From NCBI GenBank assembly GCA_022496205.1, contig WTXD01000050.1:124001-188000 (forward strand): a stretch of 64,000 nucleotides of DNA, written 5' to 3'. Positions 33,654 through 43,583 of the stretch are shown piece after piece. This DNA comes from Gloeopeniophorella convolvens (Eukaryota; Basidiomycota; Agaricomycetes; Russulales). The notes under the pieces were generated by a model, which saw only the letters and a program-made list of their open reading frames with translations, was not told the origin of the DNA and did no database searches. Made by a program: the position numbers and the translations under genes. Position 1 is the stretch's first letter. Each line of letters starts with the position of its first letter.

Positions 33654-36429
33654 GACATTAGTTACCTTAATAGTGTATAATGTTAGTAGTATAGTGGAAT
33701 ATTAGCTTCCTTTTTACTGCTTCTACATTATAGTGTGCTCATGTTTTGACTAGCTTATTCATGTCTTATTGTGTGCCTCATCATTGAGAGTTCTTTTTAA
33801 CTTCTTTTAAAGATGCCAATAAGATGTAGGTCTTATGACTAGTGTGGCAATTTAGATGGATAAGGAAAAAATAAGCTCAGTTCCCAATAATCACTTACTA
33901 AGAGCAAAAAAGATCTTATTGAGTGTCATAAGAGCAGGGGGTTTTTGTAGAGCACCCACATTGCCGTGACGAGCCCTGTCGCGCAGCAACATGGCTGCAA
34001 CGTGGCGCACCGACGCACCCCTGCTTGCTTCCTCTCGCTTCCCCGCCGTGCTTTAATGAGCGCAGCCCCACTTCCCTGGATGCCAACAGTCATATTGACC
34101 TCGAGTCCAAATCATCTCCGCCATGCCCTGACGAGCGCGGCTCCACCTTCCCGGACGAGGATGATCACACCATCCTTGCTCCCAACTCACTACCTCCGCC
34201 ATGGCACGATTCACATCACCACCACCTCTACCTCGTGCGCCATTGCACGCTGCGCTGAACCATGGCCGTGCCCTGATGAGTGCGGATTCACTCCCCGATC
34301 GAGGATGGCATTCTGCGCACCTTTGGGCACTGCACAGGACTGCCGAGGCTGCGCTCTCACCTGTCCCTCACAACTTAATGGCCTAGTTGGCCCTATATAC
34401 ATGGGTACCTCTGCCTATCCACATGGCCCTTCCACTCACCCAAATTTCCGCCTGCATGGACTGCCCATGTGGGTTTTCCTAAACAAGAATAACGTGGGGG
34501 AACTTTACATCAGCATGCACCCATACAGCCCACAGCCCTCTCCCGCTATGTTGTACCCGCCCTTGTATTGCCCACATCGTCCAGCATGCTCACGCCTCTT
34601 CCCGAAACGGGATATCACCCGCCTCTCAGTCTAGCTGGCCCACCTGCCTTCTCCTCTATCATGAAGTCCACGCAGTCCGCGTGGCCAAGTCTTTCTGGTT
34701 CTGCGCCCATATGGACCGTGCCCCGACTCATTATAGGATTCCTGCCCAGTGAGTCCGCTGTCCTTTCCGTCTTGATATACAGCCTGCATACATGCTAGCA
34801 CTGCTTATCAGCTTTTCCCTTCACCCATCTGGCCCTCAACGCTTGCTTCTTCCAGCCTGCTCGCCCAGCCCGTAGTCCAGCCCTTTTACTCCATTTCTGG
34901 TGCATGGGTACTACTCTGGCCGCCCAGCTAGCCTGTGGGAACACACCCAACTTGTGTATATAGCCCATCTAGTCCAGGGCCTGCATATAGAGTCGATGCA
35001 GAGAGTGCGCGTCGCCTAGTGGCAGCCCAGAGAAGCTACACCAGCCCGCCTGGTCCGCCCTCTTCTGCTTCTCGGTCCGTCGCCTATTGCCAGCACAATG
35101 CCGCCCAGCCAGCCCAGAGATCTCATCAGTTTCTAGTCAATACTTTATTTTGATTGGCTCTGTCCTACTTTCATCCAGCCCACCCACCCCTTTTGCCTCC
35201 TGTGTTTGCCTCTCGCCCATCCAGTTCTCAAGCATGCTCGATTTGCTCTGAGCCGTTCAGTTGGATCGAGTGTTTGCACCCCTTGCGCCCAGCCAGCCCG
35301 CCTGTCCCTGCCTCACACGTTCTATGCAACACTTAGCCCATCCATAATGGTTCCCGTTCTGGCCGTTTCCCGCGCAGCCCGTGCAACCCACGCACTATAT
35401 AGTACTCACAGCCCAGCTGGCCCATGACTCTAGTGGTCCTTTGCACACCACGTCCCGGGCCACACCTATCGTACCTATTAGCCGGCCAGCCCACAGAAGC
35501 ATATCATGGTGTCGTGTGCCACCCATGTAGCCCACCGGTGAGTGCCTTTTATGTCAAGCTTAATCACGCTCTCCCCTCAACGCTTTGCCCTGCTATGCTC
35601 TACTAGGTTGAGCTGCAGAGGCTGCTACATTGTCGGAGGCTCGGGGTTGGCTCCTGATCCCAACAAGATACCAGCTCGCATGCACACGACTCATGCGATT
35701 CTCCTTTTGGAGTGACAACTGGGCTGTCAACGTAGTATCCTGATTTATGTATAGTGACTCTTAAAACCTTTCACATGTTTTGCCACTTTGACTTGTTTGG
35801 TGTATATCTCTATAATAACACATGCTATTACTATAAAACAAGTACCATTAGAAAGATCCACTTCATAGCTTTCTGACAGTATATAACACATATAGTATGG
35901 TACACTATAGCACATGTTACAGGTGATCTATCTACACTACTTATGTGAAAGGTTTTGCTTCCACCCTTTCTTAGCCACTTGTTTCTTTTCTAGAGTAGTC
36001 AGTTTGAGTTGAAACTATGTGAAATTTAATATGCAGGCCACCTAGCACTTTACAGTACTAATGCAGGAACAAACATAACCAAATAGCTCCTTTTTATTAA
36101 TTAACATCATTTCAAAGCATCACTACTACCAATATCCTCTTTTACCTTAATACAGGTGAACTCTTACTATAAATGGTATCTCAAACTGATATATTAGTTA
36201 GTTCTACTAGTGATACATATCCCTGATACTATTCTAGGCTTGTTTAGTCCTCTTATGAATGTTTAAAGAAGCTTTCCCCCTATAACCTATATATATTCTA
36301 TACCTTGTTGGCTCTGAGCAGGTTAATTTAGCTATTTAAGTGACTTAAAAACTCTTAGAAGTATTATACCTTGCTTTTGGCTATGGGTCAGGGTTAGTGG
36401 GTGGGTTGGTAGCTAACAAATTAGATTCT
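33654..36429. other. Gene-poor region, AT-rich in its right half
   Basis: 34,000-35,600 is rich in CAGCCC/GCCCA words and contains short repeated segments translating to PCPDERGSTFPDE-like strings, without a continuous reading frame. 35,650-36,420 is AT-rich and lacks ORFs. No functional gene is supported. Confidence 0.4.
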
Positions 36430-36947
36430 ATTCAATAACCTAGGTAAGAACCATAGACACATGGGTGCCTATGGTTGCAATCTGACATTTTAGAGGAGGT
36501 TGATATCTCTAGGTAGTGACCATAGGCACATGAGTGCCTGTGGTTGTGATCTAATGTTTTAAAGGGGGTTAATATCTCTAGGTGGTGATCATAGGCATAT
36601 AGGTGCCTGTGGTTGAGATCTGATATTTTAGAGGGGGTTAACCTAGGTGGTGACCATAGGCACATAGGTGCCTATGGTTGCAATCTGATGTTTTAGAGGT
36701 GGATAATAGCCCTAAATGGTGACCATAGGCACATGAGTGCCTATGGTTACAATCTGATGTTTTAAAGGGGGCTAACAGCCCTGGATGATGACCATAGGCA
36801 CATAGATGCTTATGGTTGTAATTTAATATTTTAGAGGGGGCTAATAGCCCTAGATGGTAATCATAGGCATATGGGTGCCTATAGTTATAGTTTGATATTT
36901 TAGAGGGGGTTAACCTAGGTAGTAACTATAGGCACATAGGTGCCTAT
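36430..36947 (+). repeat. Palindromic minisatellite array, left copy
   Basis: About eight imperfect copies of a unit of about 65-70 bp. Each contains a palindromic core of the form CCATAGGCAC-ATGG-GTGCCTATGG, followed by TTGCAATCTGATNTTTTAGA and GGGGGTTAACCTAGGTGGTGA. Repeats of GTGCCTATGG-type words fall near 36464, 36532, 36601, 36666, 36735, 36805, 36875 and 36939. The last unit is cut in the middle of the core by the copia LTR at 36948. ORF 36432-36665 minus is a by-product of the array. Confidence 0.85.
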
Positions 36948-37315
36948 TGTTGAAGCGCAGCAGAGGGTGGAGTGACAACTGAAGGACACAGAGTGACGCT
37001 CAGTCAGAGAAGGTCAAAAGACTGAGGCTACAAAGGCGAAGAAAGAGGTCCTTATATACAGTAAGGAGCGACAGATAGCATGTGATAAACACTGCTTAGA
37101 AAGCCTAGGAGACCCACATGAAACGGAGTAAGAGTGGGTACCGGAGTACAAGGTGGGTCATGGAATGCCCTAGAATAGTCCAGAACATGGAAACGAATGT
37201 GGGGCTGAGCACAGCCTTAAGTCTAGAACATTATGTACACAAGATAAGATAGTCCTTGATCATTAGGTCCATATCTAATCTAATCAGAGCCGCCAGGACA
37301 CTGTCTGTCTCAACA
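36948..37315 (-). repeat. Left (3') LTR of copia A, internally deleted
   Basis: 368 bp, plus-strand ends TGTTGAAG...CTCAACA. Compared with the other three LTRs (484-486 bp) it lacks about 118 bp located between two direct copies of CAGTCAGAGAAGGTCAAAAG, leaving one copy. This is the classic product of slippage or intrachromatid recombination. The minus strand carries TATATAAGG near 37055, the likely TATA box. Confidence 0.88.
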
Positions 37316-37323
37316 TCCCCCCG
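37316..37323 (-). other. Polypurine tract of copia A
   Basis: Directly inside the 3' LTR the minus strand reads CGGGGGGA before TGTTGAGA. A purine run at this position primes plus-strand DNA synthesis in LTR elements. Confidence 0.75.
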
Positions 37324-37338
37324 TGATCAAGACATCCA

Positions 37339-40300
37339 TCATCCTACTAAACCCATTTGCCCAGAGAGCAGGGAGTGGCGCGATTTGGCAAGTGACTTTG
37401 TTAAGCCATCTGCTACCATGTCCTCTGTCTTGGTGCGAACCAGATCTACGACGTTATTTTGAACGTACTCACGGATCTTGTGGTGCTTTAGCTGGATATG
37501 TTTGGATCTCCTGCCAGTAACTGGATTGCTGGCGAGGTCGACTGAACCTTTGTTGTCGCCGTGCAACAGGATTGGATCTTCAACATTGTATCCTAGCTCA
37601 GAGTAAAAGCTCTGATACCACGCGGCTTGGTTGCCAGCGTCGGTTAAGGCCATGTACTCGGCTTCAGTGGTGCTGAGGGCGATGGTCTTTTGCTTGCGCG
37701 AGGACCAAGAGATTGCGCCTTCTGCTAGAAGGAATACGTAGCCAGAGGTGGAACAGTAGTCGTCTGGGTTGTCTCCCCAGCTTGAGTCGGAGTAACCATA
37801 AAGTCCGACCCCATTGGCCCCATCATAGCGGATGCGATAGTTAATAGTCCCTTTAAGGTATTTGAGGACATATTTTGCAAGGCTTAGATGTTTTTGTGAG
37901 GGATTTGCTGCGTATTGGGCAAGGCGTCCCACAGCAAAGGAAATGTCCGGTCTTGTGCCAAGGTTTGCATAGAGCAAACTTCCGATGAGAGATTGATAGT
38001 ACTGTCTCTCTTCAGCGGATGCCTCCTTATCTGACTTGACAAGGTGCACTTCGGCGCCGGCAGGAAGGGGGGTGAGGTTAGGATCGGCACCATCCAGCTT
38101 GAATTGCTTCAGCTTGTGGAGGATATATGTCACGTGCTGTGCAGGGGTTCTGCCGAAGGACTTGCAAGACCTAAGCCTCGCGGTCGCAGTAGAGAATGAA
38201 GAGCGATGGGGCAAGTCGGGTGGCGATCAAGCACACTAGAGGATGCCACTGAAACTCCAGTATATTACAGGAGGTCAAAGCTAAGGAGCTAAGACGCTAC
38301 TGGCAGGTCCTTATATACTACAAGGTACCTACTGACTAAGCAACTGGTTCGGGTTCATGTGGGTCAGGAAGCGCGGAGTACAAGTGGAGCATGCTATAAT
38401 TAGACATGCTGACTGAACGCTCACTCAGCTGACGTCACCATCAGTCAGCAGTGAGTCATCCGCGTTTCGTCAGCGTCATGGCCTAGGCCCGGTCACGAGT
38501 CTCATCACGTGCTCGGTCACGTGACTGCGGAGAACTCGGTCCAAGGGCGAGGCGTCGAAGCCGGTCATCTATGCTCGTCAGTCCCTCCTGCTGCTGATCG
38601 TACCGCACCAAGTTGGCACGGATATCTGCAGACGTCAGAAGGGTCGTCGGGGTCGGTTCGCCCGGCCCGGAAGCCGCGGGCTGAGATCGTGACAATATAT
38701 CCAGACTGGTCGATCTCTAGGCGGCGTAAGGGTCGATCGCGAGTGATGCGAACCCCGAGGTAGGACTAGATTTCTCCAAGATCTGTCATCTCATAGTGCG
38801 CACTAAGAGCAGCCTTGATGCGAGTAACCTCAGATAGGGAGTTCCCCATCAGTGTGATGTCGTCAACGTATAGAATAATGATGATTTTTATATCCCCCCC
38901 ACGTTGAAGATACACATAGATCCCAGCATCTGAGACCGTGCGCGTGAAGCCGAGTTCCTCAAGAACTCCATGGAATTGCAAGTTCCATGCGCGTGAAGCT
39001 TGTTTGAGACCGTAGATTGCCTTTTTAAGGTGGCAGACCTTGTTCTCCTGGCCTGGTACTGCGAAACCTTGTGGTTGCTCCATATAGATCTCTTCATCCA
39101 GGTTGCCATGAAGGAACACCGACTTGACGTCCATCTGGTGGATTTCCCAATCCTCTAGCGCAGCTAATGCTAGCAAGAGTCGTAGTGACTCAAATCTGGC
39201 AACTGGAGAGAAGGTTTCGTCGTAGTCTATCCCAGGGACTTGTGTAAAGCCCTTTGCCACCAACCGAGCTCGAAAGCGTCCATCTGCTTTGAGCTTGAAA
39301 ACCCATTTGGATTTTACAGCTTTGCAACCTGGAGGGAGATCCATTAACTCCCATGTGCCGTTCTTGGCAAGAGCGTCCATTTCATATTGGCACGCTTCAG
39401 TCCATTCCTCCGTGTTTTCAGACCGCATTGCCTCTTTATAAGTGGCAGGATCTTCACCAATTGCAGCTGCAAGTAGCTCTGCAATTCCCAGACGTCCAGA
39501 CCGGAATTCAGCGTTATCTCCAGAGTAGTACTTGGGGTTAGGACGATGCGGGCGCGCAGTGCGCCGCACAGGCCGAGCCTCATCCATTTCCCTAAGTAGC
39601 CGGCTACGCTGCTCGGCATTCCCCCGCATTTGCTCAGGAGTTGGGCGGGGTGGATCTACTACTGGTGGCTGAATTATAGGTTCCAGTCTCTCCATATGTG
39701 GAGATACCATGGCTGGCCGGTGAACTGGTCGTGTGGTGCGTCTTTGAGGGGTCTGAGGGACCGGTGTTTGTCTGAATAGAGGTGGAGGAGTGACAGGTCG
39801 CTGTACAATGAAGGGGTTTTCTTCCTGTTTTTCTTCCTTTGCAGGCGGATTAGGCGGCGCAGGAGAGGGAACAGGAGGTGGTGGAGGTGGTGGATTCGCC
39901 AGTGGGATAGCAAGTTGTACCGTTGGCACTGGTAAGACAACTGGGGCTGGTTGGAGAACAGTAGAGGATGGCTCAGGCCTCTGCTTAGATGGGAATGTGC
40001 TCTCATCAAAGGTCACATCGCGGGACACTTCAATAGAGTGAGTACGTCCATTCCATAGTCGGTAGCCCTTAGAACCCGACTCGTACCCAACAAACATGGT
40101 CTCAATCGCCTTAGCGTCGAGTTTCCTACGTTTGTCACTAGGCACATGTTTGTATGCCAAGCATCCGAAGACGCGAAAGTAAGAGACATCAGGAGTGTGA
40201 CCAGCACTCCAGCGCTCAATGGGTGTGCGCCACTCAAGCGTTCTGGTAGGGGTACGGTTATAGACGTGCACAGCAGCGCCTACCGCTAATTCCCAGAAGC

Positions 40301-42206
40301 CGAAAGACAGTCCAGCATGATGTAGCATGGACAGTGCCTTATCCATAATGGTGCGGTTAAACCGCTCGGCTTTTCCATTCTGCTGAGGCGACCCTGGCAT
40401 CGTGGTGTGATGCTCAATTCCCTTCTCTGTGAGGATCTCCTTGACAGTGCCCGACAGGTACTCGCCACCTCGGTCTGAATGCAGAGCTTTTAGCGGTTGG
40501 GCGGTTTGTGTTTCCGCCCATGCTAGGAACTTCCTGAAGGCTGCAGCAAACTGATCCTTGGTTTTAAGGTAAAAGACGACTGCATGACGCGAGTAGTCGT
40601 CTATGAAAGTGGCTGTGTACCGAGCACCTTGGATGGAGTCCTTCTGCATAGGCCCCGCAAGATCGCTGTGAACGATTTCTAGAATGCGAGAGGCCTTTTT
40701 GGAGGAGTGGGGGAAGGGAAGTCGTGTGCTCTTGCCGAATTCACAAGCCGAACAAGGAGCAGAGGGCACGACTGAGCTATCAAGTGCAAGACCCTTGACA
40801 GAGTCTGCATGGCGCTTTAGGGTTTCATATGATACATGACCCATGCGCTGATGCCAGAGGTCCAAAGTGAGGGCAGTGGACCCAACATGTGCATTGAGGG
40901 ACTGTACTAAGGCATCTAACCAGTAAAGGTTGCCTTCTAAGTAGCCCGTTGCAACATGACTCTGGTTGACAGAGATTTTAAAGGAGCGTTCCTCAAACGT
41001 GACAGTGGCCCCCTTCTGTGCTAGAGCACGCGTAGATATAAAGCGTGTCTTGACATTTGGAATATGCAGCACATTATTGAGGGTTATCACGGAGTTCTGC
41101 CCTGTTTTGAAGACGACGGTGCCAACACCACATTGCTCGACTGTAGAGTTGTCTCCCAGGCTTATACTGCCTTTGGTGAGGGAGTAGTCTGTGAAGTTGG
41201 AGCGGTAGGGAGTGATATGGTGTGTTGCGCCAGAGTCCATCATCCAGCGGGATCGCACAGAGGCATAAAGGGAAACGCGCAGTTCATTGTCCACCTCCTG
41301 AATAGTGGCAATGGTAGGTACTAGTACATGCGCATTGGCGGACTTGTTACTGTCCGCCACCTTGTTGCCCTTGGCATCCACCTTTCCATCCTCAATGTCC
41401 TTCTTCAGCTTGCGACAATCAGGGCGGATGTGACCTTTTTTCTTGCAGTAGTGGCAAGTCACATCCTTTTTCTTGGGTTTGTCACCCTTGCCCTTGATGG
41501 GCGCCCTGGCCGCATTGAGAGAGCCATTGGACTGACGGCGCGTTTCCTCATTGAGGATTGTCTGCGCAATGTTGTCGTGCTCCAGCTTTGAGGGCAAGCT
41601 GGCAGCGAGGATGGTGGAGGCCACTGTGTCGTATGACGCCGGCATGGCCTGGAGGAGGATGAGGCAGAACTGGAGGTCAGAGACCCCCATGCCCGCAGAG
41701 GTGAGGTTGTTCCTCAGCGCGTTCAGCTCATTGAGCTGAGGTGTCATTGGCTTGGAGTCGTCCAGCCGCGCTTGGGTCAAGCTGACCCAGTTGTTGAAGG
41801 CCGTAGTGGCCCCAACGCCCGCATAGGTTTCCCTAAGCTTGTCCCACTTGTGAGCCACTGTGGGGTAAGTGGTGTCGCTCTCAATGGAGCTCCAGATGGT
41901 GTAGGCCATGTGGGACATAAAGTATCCCTTCATGACACCTTGGGCAGTGTCCCAGTCTTCTTGGGTGGCATGGGACGGTACGGTTTTGAGCTCCAAGAGC
42001 CCGCCAAGGTTTGCCATCATGAGTAGGCCTTTGAACGAGGTAGACCACTCGTTCCAGTTGGAGCCCTCAAACTTGTTGCCTGGATTAGGCGTGAGCTTCA
42101 TGTTCTTGAGGTTAAGTTTCAAGGACGAGGTGGAGGCAGGAAGGGATGCAGTTGGTGGCGGCGACTGCGCAGGGAGAAAAGCAGATGGAGAGGGAGGTGT
42201 CGACAT
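37339..42206 (-). pseudogene. Copia A gag-pol, interrupted
   Basis: It starts MSTPPSPSAFLPAQ. Gag: UBN2-like region to about residue 240, then a CCHC knuckle CHYCKKKGHIRPDC. Protease: WMMDSGATHHIT. Integrase: HQRMGHVSYETLKRH with CSACEFGKST, catalytic blocks HSDLAGPM, IDDYSRHAVVF, LHSDRGGEYLS and PQQNGKAERFN. Reverse transcriptase: FTQVPGIDYDETFSPVARF, DVKSVFLHGNL, and YVDDITLMGN. A TAG near 38,767 replaces a Gln codon found in copy B; just beyond it the solo LTR at 38128-38694 splits the RT/RNase H part. RNase H (SDSSWGDNPDDYCSTSGY, LSTTEAEYMALTDAG) continues to 37339. Order PR-IN-RT-RH identifies Ty1/copia. Confidence 0.93.
38128..38694 (-). mobile_element. Solo LTR nested in copia A
   Basis: 567 bp with ends TGTCACG...CGTGACA, flanked by ATATA at 38123-38127 and 38695-38699. 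Copy B of the element carries a single ATATA at the empty site (59289-59297 region), which proves the insertion. The minus strand has a TATATAAGG box near 38,310. No internal region or second LTR remains, so it is the product of LTR-LTR recombination. The short ORFs inside are not supported. Confidence 0.92.
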
Positions 42207-43081
42207 GTTGTCAAAAGTGCGATGGTAAGGTCTGTTGCCGAGGAGCAGTCAGCAACAGTGCTGGTGCAGAGAAGATGTAGATGCCTCCTGCGCATGTGAA
42301 CTTGTACCACTGATCATAATGACCAGTCCTCAGAGCCCATGATGTGCGACTTTGTAATGTACTTTGTAAGGTAATCCACTGTAGAGATGAGCCACCCGGC
42401 ACGACCATAGAGACAGCATTGAAATAGCCCATCTATGCGCTTTGGGGGAGTCTCTACTTAAGGCCTAGATGATTGGGCCAGTGGATAAGGGGGTCCAATT
42501 TGTTCTACATGCATGGCGCTCTGTTTCCCAATGGTCAAAGGACCTGGTACTGACGCTGGTTCATGCAGAGGTGAACTGTGAGGCTCATCCCTATGTACTA
42601 CTGTATAGTAGGGTAGCGCAGTTGTAACAGGCACAAGGTCTAGGGTGGTGTTCCCCGCCTTGTTATACACCAAAACCGCTCCCACTTAAGGGCAGACGGC
42701 CAACCGTTCACTAGCCAAAAAGCATCACAAGGGGCTTCCCCCCTGCTTGCCTAAGGGGCCATAAGGGCCGCTCTTCTGGCTCCACACACAGCGGCTGACT
42801 ACTGCACGCTGGTGGGTTTCCCCAGGAACATGTACAGTAGTGTATAGTAAAAGTACTGTAGTGTGCACTGTGGGGTGAGGAAGCTCACTGTGGTTCTGCG
42901 TCGCCACGCTCTGTCCCACAGCTTGCAGGAAGTCTGGTTAAGACCCAAGTGCTATGCACAATCCCATGGCCTAGCCAGGGAAGGAGGAAGGAAAGAATGG
43001 AACAGAGGCTCGCCTTGTTGGGAGTAAAGATGCGTTGTCTTGTCAAGGGAGCTTGTGTAAATCTTCTGTGCAAGGTATCTA
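42207..43081 (-). other. Leader of copia A
   Basis: Untranslated 5' region between the primer-binding site and the gag start. The gag-proximal 435 bp is shared with copy B; the LTR-proximal 440 bp or so (42,642-43,097) is absent from B. No gene is seen. Confidence 0.7.
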
Positions 43082-43097
43082 GGCAGGGCCCATAACC
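43082..43097 (-). other. Primer-binding site of copia A (initiator tRNA-Met half)
   Basis: Minus strand directly after the LTR reads GGTTATGGGCCCTGCC. The GGTTATGGGCCC core equals the Drosophila copia site as I recall it, which pairs with the anticodon-side half of tRNA-iMet rather than with a tRNA 3' end. It abuts the LTR end CAACA, as in copia. Confidence 0.75.
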
Positions 43098-43583
43098 TGT
43101 TGAAGCGCAGCAAAGGGTGGAGTGACAACTGAAGGACACAAGGTGACGCTCAGTCAGAGAAGGTCAAAAGACTTATACATTAGTGCAATACCTGAAGGAC
43201 ACAAGGTGACGCTGTAAGGTAAAGTAAGCATAAGGTAGAAGAGAAAAGAGCGGTAGTGTACTTGCCTCAGTCAGAGAAGGTCAAAAGACTGAGGCTACAA
43301 AGGCGAAAGAGGAGGTCCTTTTATACAAGTAAGGAGCGACAATAGCATGTGATAAACAATGCTTAGAAAGCCTAGGAGACCCACATGAAACGGAGAATAG
43401 GTGGGTACCGGAGTACAGAGTGGGTCATGGAATGCCCTAGAAGAGTCCAGAAACATGGAAAAGAATGTGGGGCTGAGCACAGCCTTAAGTCTAGAACATT
43501 ATGTACACAAGATAAGATAGTCCTTGATCATTAGGTCCATATCTAATCTAATCAGAGCCGCCAGGACACTGTCCGTCTTAACA
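43098..43583 (-). repeat. Right (5') LTR of copia A
   Basis: 486 bp, plus-strand ends TGTTGAAG...CTTAACA. It contains both copies of the CAGTCAGAGAAGGTCAAAAG repeat that flank the deletion in its partner. The minus strand holds a TATA-like element near 43,320. Confidence 0.9.

Larger units (their letters stand above)
36948..43583 (-). mobile_element. Ty1/copia LTR retrotransposon A
   Basis: Minus-oriented element bounded by LTRs 36948-37315 and 43098-43583, with polypurine tract and primer-binding site next to the LTRs and a broken gag-pol between. The outer flanks (CCTAT on the left, GAAAT on the right) do not match, so there is no target-site duplication. The gag-pol has a premature stop and a nested solo LTR. 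Between gag and the right LTR lies a leader of about 0.9 kb. Confidence 0.92.

Noticed and set aside
36432..36665. 77-residue minus-strand ORF with repeated HRHLYAYDHHLE-like segments
   Set aside because: It is produced by translation of the minisatellite units.
36430..36947. Regularly spaced palindromic repeats resembling a CRISPR array
   Set aside because: Units differ in sequence, the spaces between cores are themselves repeated, and the DNA is clearly eukaryotic. It is a minisatellite.
38483..38695. 70-residue ORF (TTG start) inside the solo LTR of copia A
   Set aside because: It begins at the LTR edge without an ATG, and LTRs of this kind carry no gene.
41772..42228. Plus-strand ORFs over the copia gag (also repeated at 62367-62823)
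   Set aside because: Antisense of the well-supported gag reading frame. They recur in both copies only because the elements are homologous.
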